Source: DATBAT01 sp036271375 (lineage in GTDB: Bacteria > Acidobacteriota > Terriglobia > Terriglobales > Acidobacteriaceae). From it: 5,280 bases of DNA. The stretch lies in assembly GCA_036271375.1 (NCBI GenBank), contig DATBAT010000150.1, positions 1 through 5,280 of the forward strand, in the 5' to 3' direction. Shown piece after piece: positions 1 to 5,280 of this stretch. How positions within the stretch are numbered: position 1 is the first letter of the stretch; each line of letters starts with the position of its first letter. A model generated the notes under the pieces. The model made no database searches and had not been told where the DNA came from. It saw nothing but the letters and a program-made list of their open reading frames with translations. A program made the translations under genes and the position numbers.

Positions 1-670
1 TGACGGCAAAGTACCGCAGGCCGTTGTGGCTCCATGTGCGAACCTGGAATGAGAGCGCATTTGCGTTCGCCGGGGTCGCGGCTAACCCCTGCTCCCGAAA
101 GATGAATACCGAGATCTGGTGCTTAGCCACACGGAAAATTAGCTCGGCTCCGGGGGATTGGCCGAGATAAGCGACCCTGCCTCCGACAAGCGTGAACGGT
201 GTTTCTTTGAGCTCGGGCAGGCTAAAGGTAAAGGGAATCTTACCTTCGAACCACGGCTTTACCGTATGACGGTCGGTGGAAATCACATCCACCGGATTAG
301 GGCTGGCCAGCGTCGAAACATGCTGGTCGACAAGCTCGCTCAGCAACTGTTGCTCGCCGCGTCCACGGTTCACGAAGAACGCACCAACAATCAACAGTGC
401 CGTCAAACCAGCCAAAGCTACCGGCAACCACCGCTTCTTCCAAAGAGGTTGCGGCGCGATGCTCTTCTGGATGCGCGAGCGAAACGCCGGGTCTGGCGTG
501 AACTTCATCCCCACAGCCTGCACCGCTCGTTTCTGTTGCACCAGGCTCAGGCCCTGAGCGGAACAGGCCGCGCATCCCCGCAAATGCTCGGCGAACGCGC
601 GCGCCTCATCGGCCGGAAGTTCCCCGTCGAAGTAGGCATCGAGTTTTCCCGCCCAGTCCGCGCAACTCAT
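1..670 (-). CDS. Transmembrane zinc-finger anti-sigma factor (3' end cut by window edge)
   Basis: This frame opens with ATG at 670-668 and stays open for 223 codons to the left edge, so the C-terminus is missing. Residues 1-36 hold a ZAS-type zinc-binding pattern: Cys3, then His29, Cys33 and Cys36 (HLRGCAAC, an HxxxCxxC motif), as in zf-HC2 anti-sigma factors that clamp ECF sigma factors in the cytoplasm. Basic residues (KKR at 78-80) precede one membrane helix at about 81-100. The rest, from about residue 101, should lie outside the membrane and is presumably the sensor part; it includes STDRHTVKPWF and LVGGRVAYLG. The start codon overlaps the sigma factor stop codon (ATGA), which implies translational coupling and roughly balanced synthesis of the pair. 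The inferred role is to hold the upstream ECF sigma factor at the membrane until an envelope signal arrives; the signal is unknown. The family call is secure, the regulated partner very likely. Confidence 0.9.
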   Translation of the reverse strand, partial: MSCADWAGKLDAYFDGELPADEARAFAEHLRGCAACSAQGLSLVQQKRAVQAVGMKFTPDPAFRSRIQKSIAPQPLWKKRWLPVALAGLTALLIVGAFFVNRGRGEQQLLSELVDQHVSTLASPNPVDVISTDRHTVKPWFEGKIPFTFSLPELKETPFTLVGGRVAYLGQSPGAELIFRVAKHQISVFIFREQGLAATPANANALSFQVRTWSHNGLRYFAV

Positions 671-1203
671 AAGCTTTGCATTTCCAGAACGCTGGTCTTT
701 AACGCCCGCCGCGCCCGCGAAAGACGTGACATAACAGTGCCGATCGGCACCGCCAGCGTGGCTGAGATTTCCTGATAGCTCATCTCTTCAAACTCACAAA
801 GCAACAAAATCTCACGAAAGGGCACCGGCAACTTACTCAACGCCTCCTGCACCAACCGCTGGTCGGAGCGCTGCAGAAAAATGCTCTCCGGCGTATCCCG
901 GTCGGCGGGAATAACTTCTTCCTCGCCATCGATTTCCAAGGGCACCGTTGCCGCCACCTTTAGTCCAGTACGCGAAGTAAGAAACGTGTTGCGGAGAATC
1001 TGAAAGATCCACGCGCGGAAGTTAGTCCCCTGCTGGAAGGAACGAAACCCCCTCAGCGCCTTGGCGTAGGTTTCCTGCACCAGGTCTTCTGCTTCCTCGC
1101 GGTTTTGCGTCAGCCAGTGCGCGAAGTTGTAGAGGCGTTCAAATAGCGGCATCGCCAACTCTTCAAACGATCCCGAAACTGAGCGTTCCTCCGACACGCA
1201 CAC
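667..1203 (-). CDS. ECF-family RNA polymerase sigma factor
   Basis: A two-domain sigma-70 family protein of about 178 residues, the usual ECF size. Region 2 is seen in FEELAMPLFERLYNFAHWL, then EEAEDLVQETYAKAL and FRAWIFQILRNTF (core binding and -10 recognition). Region 4 is seen in LSKLPVPFREILLLCEFEEM, then SYQEISATLAVPIGTVMSRL and SRARRALK (helix-turn-helix for the -35 element). The frame is open back to an ATG at 1293, but that extra 30-residue stretch is not sigma-like and covers the promoter motif at 1211-1236. I therefore place the start at GTG 1203-1201; an in-frame GTG at 1197 is the alternative. Neither has a Shine-Dalgarno sequence, and GTG 1203 lies only 7 bases after the presumed -10 element, so a leaderless message is likely. 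The anti-sigma gene follows with an ATGA overlap. It probably drives its own promoter and the divergent operon. The family is certain, the start less so. Confidence 0.92.
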   Translation of the reverse strand: MCVSEERSVSGSFEELAMPLFERLYNFAHWLTQNREEAEDLVQETYAKALRGFRSFQQGTNFRAWIFQILRNTFLTSRTGLKVAATVPLEIDGEEEVIPADRDTPESIFLQRSDQRLVQEALSKLPVPFREILLLCEFEEMSYQEISATLAVPIGTVMSRLSRARRALKTSVLEMQSL

Positions 1204-1210
1204 TAGAGTA

Positions 1211-1236
1211 AACCAGCCTGCCCGGCGTTTTATTCC
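1211..1236 (-). promoter_or_regulatory. Putative ECF-type promoter of the sigma/anti-sigma operon
   Basis: On the minus strand GGAAT (1236-1232, within GGAATAAAA) is followed after exactly 18 bases by GTT (1213-1211, within GGTTTAC). GGAAT-N18-GTT is the classic spacing for ECF-type promoters such as those of Streptomyces SigR. The GTG at 1203 lies 7 bases after GTT, where transcription would be expected to start. The same GGAATAAAA-to-GGTTT layout recurs on the other strand for the divergent gene, which supports autoregulation by this sigma factor. Prediction from sequence only. Confidence 0.65.
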
Positions 1237-1252
1237 CACACTTTCAAAAAAT

Positions 1253-1264
1253 ATTCCTTGGAAT
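1253..1264. promoter_or_regulatory. Short palindrome overlapping the plus-strand -35 element
   Basis: ATTCC-TT-GGAAT is a perfect 5-base inverted repeat with a 2-base spacer; its right arm is the GGAAT of the plus-strand promoter. The minus-strand reading of the left arm gives a third GGAAT, but 18 bases later there is AAT rather than GTT, so it is not a full promoter. It could be an operator for a second regulator or a chance consequence of back-to-back -35 elements. Weak evidence. Confidence 0.25.
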
Positions 1265-1284
1265 AAAAGCCCGTGGGCCCGGTT
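1260..1284 (+). promoter_or_regulatory. Putative ECF-type promoter of the phosphoesterase-cupredoxin-DUF2231 operon
   Basis: GGAATAAAA (1260-1268) is followed by GTT at 1282-1284 in GGTTTT, with 17 bases between GGAAT and GTT. It mirrors the minus-strand promoter of the sigma gene, which has the same nine-base -35 block and a spacer one base longer. Transcription would begin near 1291, leaving about 40 bases of leader before the ATG at 1334, or none if the ATG at 1292 is used. I saw no comparable motif upstream of the cupredoxin or DUF2231 genes, so those are probably served by read-through. Confidence 0.6.
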
Positions 1285-1323
1285 TTGGACCATGAATTCA
1301 GAAATACGAAATCAGAGACACAG

Positions 1324-1330
1324 AAAGGAA
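1324..1330 (+). promoter_or_regulatory. Ribosome binding site deciding the phosphoesterase start
   Basis: AAAGGAA ends 3 bases before the ATG at 1334-1336, a somewhat tight but plausible Shine-Dalgarno spacing. The alternative in-frame ATG at 1292 has no such sequence and could only work as a leaderless start. This site, and the better-placed Tat signal, favour the start at 1334. Confidence 0.6.
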
Positions 1331-1333
1331 ATT

Positions 1334-2272
1334 ATGACGCTAGAAAATAAAGACGGCATCGACCGCCGCGGATTTCTCAAATGCATGGCCTGGGCCGGCA
1401 CCGGGGCAGTTTGCGTACTCCAAGGCGGAGTGCTCAAGTCCTTCAGCCTCGACGATCCTTCGCACATCGCCAAACACGCCAAGGGCGAACTTAGTTTCGT
1501 GCAAATCAGCGACAGCCACATGGGGTTTAACAAGGCGGCCAACTCCGACGTGGTTGCCACGTTGAAGGCCGCAATAGACAAGATCAACGCCCTGCCCATC
1601 GCGCCGGAGTTCATGCTGCACACCGGCGACATCACCCACCTCTCAAAGACCTCGGAGTTCGACACCGTCGACCAGCTTCTCAAGTCGGCCTCGGCGAAAG
1701 ACATCTTCTTCGTACCCGGCGAGCACGATGTGCTCGAAGACGACGGCAAGCAATACCTCGAGCGCTACGGCAAGAACGCCAAAGGCTCCGGCTGGTACAG
1801 CTTTGACAAGAAAGGAGTTCATTTTGTCGGCCTGGTCAACGTGATGAACCTGAAAGCCGGAGGCATGGGTTCGCTCGGCAAAGAACAACTCGAGTGGCTG
1901 GAAGATGACGTTCACCATCTGTCGAAGAGCACGCCGGTGATTGTGTTCGCGCACATGCCACTGTGGAACATTTATCCCGAGTGGGGATGGGGCACCGAAG
2001 ACAGCGCGCAGGCGCTTTCTTATCTGAAGAAATTTGGTTCGGTCACGGTGCTGAACGGACACATCCACCAAACCATGCAGAAAGTCGAAGGCAACGTCAC
2101 CTTCCACACCGCATGTTCGACGGCGTTCCCGCAACCGCATCCGGGAGCAGCGCCGTCGCCCGGTCCGATGAAGGTCCCCGCGGAGCAATTGCGTAGCGTG
2201 CTAGGCATCACCGACGTGACCTACTCGCGCAAGCGTCACTCGCTGGGATTGATCGATTCGACATTGGAGTAG
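1334..2272 (+). CDS. Tat-exported metallophosphoesterase (calcineurin-like fold)
   Basis: A 312-residue protein. Residues 10-16 (DRRGFLK) form a twin-arginine motif followed by a hydrophobic stretch to about 34, so it is probably exported folded through Tat, fitting a metal-loaded enzyme. The calcineurin-like metal-site motifs appear in order: DSH (Asp60, His62), GD (Gly98-Asp99), GEHD (129-132), AHMP (His207) and GHIH (His243, His245). Such enzymes bind two metal ions and hydrolyse phosphoesters; the substrate cannot be told from sequence. The usual GNHD box reads GEHD, so the metal-bridging Asn is Glu here, which may change metal choice or activity. The C-terminal third, with STAFPQPHPG, lies past the metal motifs and is rich in Pro. 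Its neighbours are a copper protein and DUF2231 downstream and a divergent ECF sigma pair. An upstream ATG at 1292 would add 14 residues. Fold is certain; cAMP phosphodiesterase or purple-phosphatase labels would be overcalls. Confidence 0.9.
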   Translation: MTLENKDGIDRRGFLKCMAWAGTGAVCVLQGGVLKSFSLDDPSHIAKHAKGELSFVQISDSHMGFNKAANSDVVATLKAAIDKINALPIAPEFMLHTGDITHLSKTSEFDTVDQLLKSASAKDIFFVPGEHDVLEDDGKQYLERYGKNAKGSGWYSFDKKGVHFVGLVNVMNLKAGGMGSLGKEQLEWLEDDVHHLSKSTPVIVFAHMPLWNIYPEWGWGTEDSAQALSYLKKFGSVTVLNGHIHQTMQKVEGNVTFHTACSTAFPQPHPGAAPSPGPMKVPAEQLRSVLGITDVTYSRKRHSLGLIDSTLE

Positions 2273-2284
2273 CTAAATCACTCA

Positions 2285-2386
2285 CGTAGGGGCAGGTGTC
2301 CTCACCTGCCCGAGCAACTTTCACCACACACCTTTAAACGCTTGGCGCTGTCCGGCCGTGGGCAGGTGGGGACACCTGCCCCTACG
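2285..2386. repeat. Inverted pair of palindromic hairpins (REPIN-like element)
   Basis: Two 27-base arms (2285-2311 and 2360-2386) are reverse complements with a single mismatch, separated by 48 bases. Each arm also folds on itself: GGGCAGGTG and CACCTGCCC make a 9-bp stem with a 4-base loop (TCCT on the left, GGGA on the right). The layout of paired inverted palindromes is that of REPIN elements, which spread through genomes with the help of a RAYT transposase. It begins 12 bases after the phosphoesterase stop codon and ends 29 bases before the cupredoxin start, so in RNA it could partly terminate transcription or protect mRNA ends inside the operon. Structure is directly visible; the family and mobility are inferred. 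Confidence 0.85.
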
Positions 2387-2402
2387 CGATTTTTAAACTT
2401 TG

Positions 2403-2408
2403 AAGGAG
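2403..2408 (+). promoter_or_regulatory. Strong Shine-Dalgarno sequence of the cupredoxin gene
   Basis: AAGGAG lies 7 bases before the ATG at 2416 and is the best ribosome binding site in the window. It settles the start at 2416 and rejects the out-of-frame ATG at 2400, which lies upstream of the site. Confidence 0.8.
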
Positions 2409-2415
2409 ACCAACA

Positions 2416-2760
2416 ATGAATACCGCCCGATGGATTCTCTACACCGCAGCCCTCGTCGTCATCACGCTAAACATTTTCCCCATGCTCGAAAAGCCGGTTG
2501 CCGCCGGACCGCCAATGGTCGACGTCAAGATCGACAACTTCAGCTTCACGCCACCAGACCTGAAAGTAAAAGCCGGAACACAAATCACCTGGACTAACGG
2601 CGATGACATTCCACACAACGTCGTCAGCGATGACAAAACTTTCAAATCGAAGGTCCTCGACACCGACGAGAAGTTCACATTCACCGCCAGCACGCCCGGC
2701 ACCTACTCCTACTACTGCTCGATTCATCCCAAGATGACCGGAAAAGTGGTGGTGGAGTAA
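2416..2760 (+). CDS. Exported type-1 copper protein (plastocyanin/amicyanin-like cupredoxin)
   Basis: A 114-residue protein that should carry electrons outside the cytoplasmic membrane. Residues 1-30 form a Sec-type signal or anchor (short basic start, hydrophobic 6-24, possible cleavage after VAA at 28-30). The mature part is a single cupredoxin domain: KIDNFSFTPPDLKVKAGTQI, then WTNGDDIPHNVV, then a C-terminal GTYSYYCSIHPKMTGKVVV. The four type-1 copper ligands are all present: His67, Cys101, His104 and Met107. The short ligand loop (Cys-x2-His-x2-Met) matches amicyanin rather than plastocyanin or azurin. The gene follows the phosphoesterase after 143 bases containing a hairpin repeat, and its stop overlaps the next start (TAATG). 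Redox partners are not visible; the adjacent DUF2231 membrane protein is the obvious candidate. Family and copper site are secure; the biological role is unknown. Confidence 0.93.
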   Translation: MNTARWILYTAALVVITLNIFPMLEKPVAAGPPMVDVKIDNFSFTPPDLKVKAGTQITWTNGDDIPHNVVSDDKTFKSKVLDTDEKFTFTASTPGTYSYYCSIHPKMTGKVVVE

Positions 2761-3200
2761 TGGTGAATCCGTTTGATTTCAAGACCGCGCTGCTGGCGAA
2801 GCACGCGCAGCACGTAGTCTTGATCCACTTCCCCATAGGACTATTCCTAACGGGAGTGGTCTTCGACGTTGCGAGCCTCTGGACGAAAACCAGCGTCCGG
2901 AGGAACGCCCTAACCACGGCCGCAACCCTCAACATCGTCACCGCTGCACTTTTCGTTCTGCCGACGGTGTTGACTGGAGTTGCGGCCTGGCAATGGCAAC
3001 TGGAGGGGCAGAAGCTGAAAGGCTTGCTTCTGCTCCATCTGGTGCTGGGGTGTATCTCGGCCTTGCTGATTTGCGTGGTGGCCTGGACGCGCCGCCGGTT
3101 ACCGCGCTACCGGTTGCCGTTTGAAATCCTGACCGCGCTAATCCTCGGCCTGACGGCACATGTCGGCGGTTTCTTGAGCGGCGTGAATCTTCCAGGGTAA
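2760..3200 (+). CDS. DUF2231 family four-helix membrane protein
   Basis: A 146-residue integral membrane protein with about four helices, near residues 19-41, 54-76, 87-109 and 121-141. The N-terminal HAQHVVLIHFPIGLF, with an Asp at 36, is the signature of the DUF2231 family, which has no assigned function. Histidines at 15, 18, 23, 93 and 134 sit in or at the ends of helices, a pattern compatible with haem or metal binding; this is my inference, not an established property. There is no signal peptide. The ATG shares a base with the cupredoxin stop codon (TAATG), so translation is probably coupled and the two proteins made together; a GTG one codon later is an alternative start. Coupling to an exported copper protein suggests membrane electron transfer or copper handling. 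Family call is good; function is open. Confidence 0.85.
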   Translation: MVNPFDFKTALLAKHAQHVVLIHFPIGLFLTGVVFDVASLWTKTSVRRNALTTAATLNIVTAALFVLPTVLTGVAAWQWQLEGQKLKGLLLLHLVLGCISALLICVVAWTRRRLPRYRLPFEILTALILGLTAHVGGFLSGVNLPG

Positions 3201-3228
3201 GTAGGTTTATCGAAACATCCCTCGAAGA

Positions 3229-3320
3229 TTTGTCATTCCGACCAACGGGAGGAATCTGCTTTGGGCAGTAGATCTAAAACAGATTCCTTGCGCGATAAAC
3301 CCGCGCTGCGGGATGATAAA
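3229..3320. repeat. Imperfect 92-bp palindromic intergenic repeat
   Basis: The outer ends pair imperfectly (TTTGTCATTCC at 3229-3239 against GGGATGATAAA at 3310-3320). The inner arms are perfect: AGGAATCTG at 3250-3258 and CAGATTCCT at 3280-3288, extended by TTT/AAA after one mismatch. It fills the gap between the convergent DUF2231 and kinase genes, ending 3 bases from the kinase stop, and could serve as a two-way terminator. GTCATTCCGA...GGAATCTG ends are, from memory, typical of dispersed intergenic repeats in acidobacterial genomes. It is unrelated in sequence to the 2285-2386 element. Confidence 0.7.
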
Positions 3321-3323
3321 AGA

Positions 3324-5280
3324 CTACTTCATCCCCTTAACCACATATCCCTGCGACGAAACCTCGACGTACATGTAAGCGTAGGTAGTTCCGTCGTTGG
3401 CAAAACGAGGCGAGACGATCACCGCCCCGGTCGCCGCAAGCAGGTCTCCGAAGGTCCGCCATGGCGTAATTTTGCCCGTCACCGGATCCACTTTGTCCAC
3501 TTTCCTGGGGCCAAGCCTCTCGGTCCCGTCAACGGCGTACAGGTACTTGCTATCCTGGTCCAGCCAATCACGATGCGAGTGGAATCAAGCCCAGGCACAG
3601 GGCGCGGTTCGCCGCCGGCAATCGGCCAAATGGCATATTTTCCATCCGGGCCCAACACCGGGATGGCCGTGCCGTCGGGCGACAGGCGGGCGCCCGCAAC
3701 TCCTTCCGGAGTAATCGGCTTGGACTCGCCGCTGTCCATGTCCAAAATGTAGCTGCGCGGGCCATGGCCATGCTCGATACCGGAAGCCATAATCCGCTTG
3801 CCGTCAGGAAACCAGCGCGCTGTGTTGTAGGTGATGTTGTCGTGAGTCAACTGCCGGGCCTCTCCTGCACCGGTCGGGACTAAGAACAACGGTCCTCCTT
3901 TAGCCGGCGTGGTCAACGCCCACTTGCCATCCGGAGAGAGCGCCAGGGCAACTCCTTCGCCGATGCGGGACGGTGGCGAACCGTCGGTGTCGCGTAAAAA
4001 GACTGTATAGTTCGGTCCGCCGCCATCGCTTTCTTCTTCGAACAAAATCTTGTGGCCGTCGCGGCTTATGTCGCGCAACTCCGCCCAGCCAAACCATCCC
4101 AACTCTTTTTCCTGCGTCGAACCCGGAGCCACTCCTTTAATTCCCAGCCTTGTGTGCTGCGCGACGGCCAGAACCACTCCGTTCCGAATGTCGTGTAGCC
4201 ATACGCCGCCGGGCACGTTGGTGATCGTTCTTACCTTCCCGGAAAGGGTTGCCGCACGCGGATTGGTGGCGGATCCGGCGTCGCTTGCGGAAAACCACAC
4301 TTCGTCGCCCTTGGGAGACCAAATTACTCCCTCAAGGGAAGTCCAGCCCGATGACAATTTCTTTTCTTTTCCATTCCCGCCCGCGGCAATCACGGCTACC
4401 GATCCCTGATCATCCCCGGTGGGATTTTCATGGTCGGCAAAGGCCACCCACTTGCCGTCGGGTGAAATCTTTGGATGGCTGATCCAGGTGATGCCATCGA
4501 TCAGCACCTTGCCGATGGGATACTCCAGCCGCCAGTGACTATTTTCCGGAGCGCGCCGGATCACTGCCATGTTCTCGCCGTCTGCGGCCCAGTCCACGTC
4601 CTGCACGTTATCGAGTACTTCACGCGGTGTGCCACCACTTAGCGGGACGCGGGCGAGAGTTCCGGCCGCGGCATAACCTCCCAAAGGCGAGGTTCTAAGC
4701 CGGATCGCCAATTCACCGTTTTTTGAAATGGAAAGCAACTCGGCATTTTTGAACCCCAGTTCGCGCGCGCCGGGATCATCGGATCGCGCCGTATACATCT
4801 GCTTCTCGCCACCGTCCCAGTTCGCGCTGTAGACGATGCTGCCGTCAGGAGTGAATCGGGCATTGCCCATGGCGCCGGTGCGGAAGGTGATCTGTTTGTA
4901 TTCAGGAACGGATACTCGCCCGTTTACGCCACCCAACCACCAGCCCACGGCAAGCGTGACCAGAGCGGCAAGCCCGACAATGGCGACCGTTAGCCAGGTT
5001 TTAGTTTTGGAGCCGCTGGCTTGCACTTGCGCGATTCTGGCCGAGCTTCCCGAAAGGCCGGAGAGATGCTCAAGATCAAACGCAATGTCGCTGGCGGAAT
5101 GAAAGCGCGACTCGGGATTCTTCTCCAAACAGTGCTGCACGATGCGGTCGAGCGCCGGAGAAATATTGCGATTGGTCTCGGCCAGGTCTGGTGGATCATC
5201 TTTGAGGATCGCGCTCATCGTGTCGGCAGCCGTGTCGCCGTGGAATGCACGCTTGCCGGAGAGCATCTCGTAGAGAATCG
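3324..5280 (-). CDS. Membrane Ser/Thr protein kinase with PD40 beta-propeller; C-terminal part, apparent frameshift
   Basis: The gene enters from the right edge. The first residues (ILYEMLSGKRAF, subdomain IX) through NPESRF (the conserved Arg of subdomain XI) and SASDIAFDLEHL are the end of a PknB-type kinase domain; ATP-binding and catalytic motifs lie beyond the window. A helix follows about 90-111 residues after the Met at 5266 (WLTVAIVGLAALVTLAVGWW). After it comes a long extracytoplasmic beta-propeller built of PD40/TolB-like repeats: FTPDGSIVYSA, ISPDGKWVAFAD, WSPKGDEVWFS, SRDGHKILFEE, LSPDGKWALTT, FPDGKRIMASG. Near 3557 the frame slips: as sequenced the protein ends at 3479 with a low-complexity tail, but the -1 alternative frame gives a natural ending (DSKYLYAVDGTERLG ... 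YVVKGMK) with stop at 3324-3326. A missing C in GGACC would explain it. The kinase presumably responds to something bound by its propeller; targets are unknown. It may be a sequencing error or a lesion. Confidence 0.85.
3557..3558 (-). other. Apparent single-base deletion in the kinase/propeller gene
   Basis: On the coding strand TGG ACC AGG ATA breaks the expected frame. Adding one C (TGG ACC CAG GAT AGC) gives WTQDSKYLY and joins the propeller to 76 further sensible residues ending at 3324. No slippery heptamer is visible, so programmed frameshifting is unlikely. Confidence 0.7.

Noticed and set aside
158..775. Plus-strand open frame of 205 codons opposite the anti-sigma and sigma genes
   Set aside because: It is antisense to two well-supported genes, has no recognisable domain, is rich in Arg/His as expected of a shadow frame, and has no ribosome site.
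907..930. Additional GGAAT motif on the plus strand within the sigma gene
   Set aside because: It lacks the AAAA extension and a GTT at the right distance, and would point into the coding region antisense; likely chance.
1204..1293. N-terminal 30-residue extension of the sigma factor from ATG 1293
   Set aside because: It does not resemble sigma region 1 or 2, lies over the promoter motif at 1211-1236, and would require transcription to start inside the divergent promoter.
1643..2188. Minus-strand open frame of 181 codons within the phosphoesterase gene
   Set aside because: Antisense to a gene with all metal-site motifs; no domain or start signal of its own.
2285..2386. CRISPR-like repeat pair
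   Set aside because: The two 27-base units are inverted, not direct, and there are only two of them; this is a palindrome pair, not an array.
3550..3565. Programmed ribosomal frameshift in the kinase gene
   Set aside because: No slippery heptamer or downstream stem was seen at the break; a one-base deletion or sequencing error is simpler.
3261..3752. Plus-strand open frame of 163 codons opposite the kinase gene end
   Set aside because: It starts within the palindromic repeat and is antisense to the propeller coding sequence; its composition is that of a shadow frame.

Overview
The window looks like chromosomal DNA of an acidobacterium, probably a soil member of class Terriglobia. This rests on three things: the balanced-to-high GC content, a Ser/Thr protein kinase fused to a PD40-type beta-propeller (a combination strongly expanded in that phylum), and short palindromic intergenic repeats of a kind common there. 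The assignment is inference; there is no rRNA or marker gene here.

Left part (1-1203, minus strand): an ECF sigma factor gene followed by its membrane-bound zinc-finger anti-sigma factor gene, joined by an ATGA stop/start overlap. The anti-sigma gene runs off the left edge. Middle part (1334-3200, plus strand, divergent from the sigma gene): a Tat-exported metallophosphoesterase, a small exported type-1 copper protein (cupredoxin) and a four-helix DUF2231 membrane protein. The last two overlap by one base (TAATG). Right part (3324-5280, minus strand, convergent): the C-terminal portion of a membrane Ser/Thr kinase with an extracytoplasmic propeller. It enters from the right edge and carries an apparent one-base deletion near its 3' end.

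The main observation is the 1204-1333 intergenic region. It holds two back-to-back promoter-like sequences of the ECF type: GGAATAAAA, then GTT 18 bases (toward the sigma gene) or 17 bases (toward the phosphoesterase) after the GGAAT core. Each GTT is followed exactly 7 bases later by a possible start codon (GTG at 1203 on minus, ATG at 1292 on plus). The simplest reading is that the sigma factor activates its own gene and the phosphoesterase-cupredoxin-DUF2231 operon. The window would then be a complete regulon: an envelope signal sensed by the anti-sigma factor releases the sigma factor, which induces three envelope proteins (metal-dependent hydrolase, copper electron carrier, histidine-containing membrane protein). 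The physiological role is not known to me; envelope redox or metal stress is a guess.

Two unrelated palindromic repeats fill the other intergenic spaces. One is a 102-bp inverted pair of hairpins (2285-2386) inside the operon. The other is a 92-bp imperfect palindrome (3229-3320) between the convergent genes. No tRNA, rRNA, CRISPR array, transposase gene or stretch of more than 300 bases without a gene was seen.
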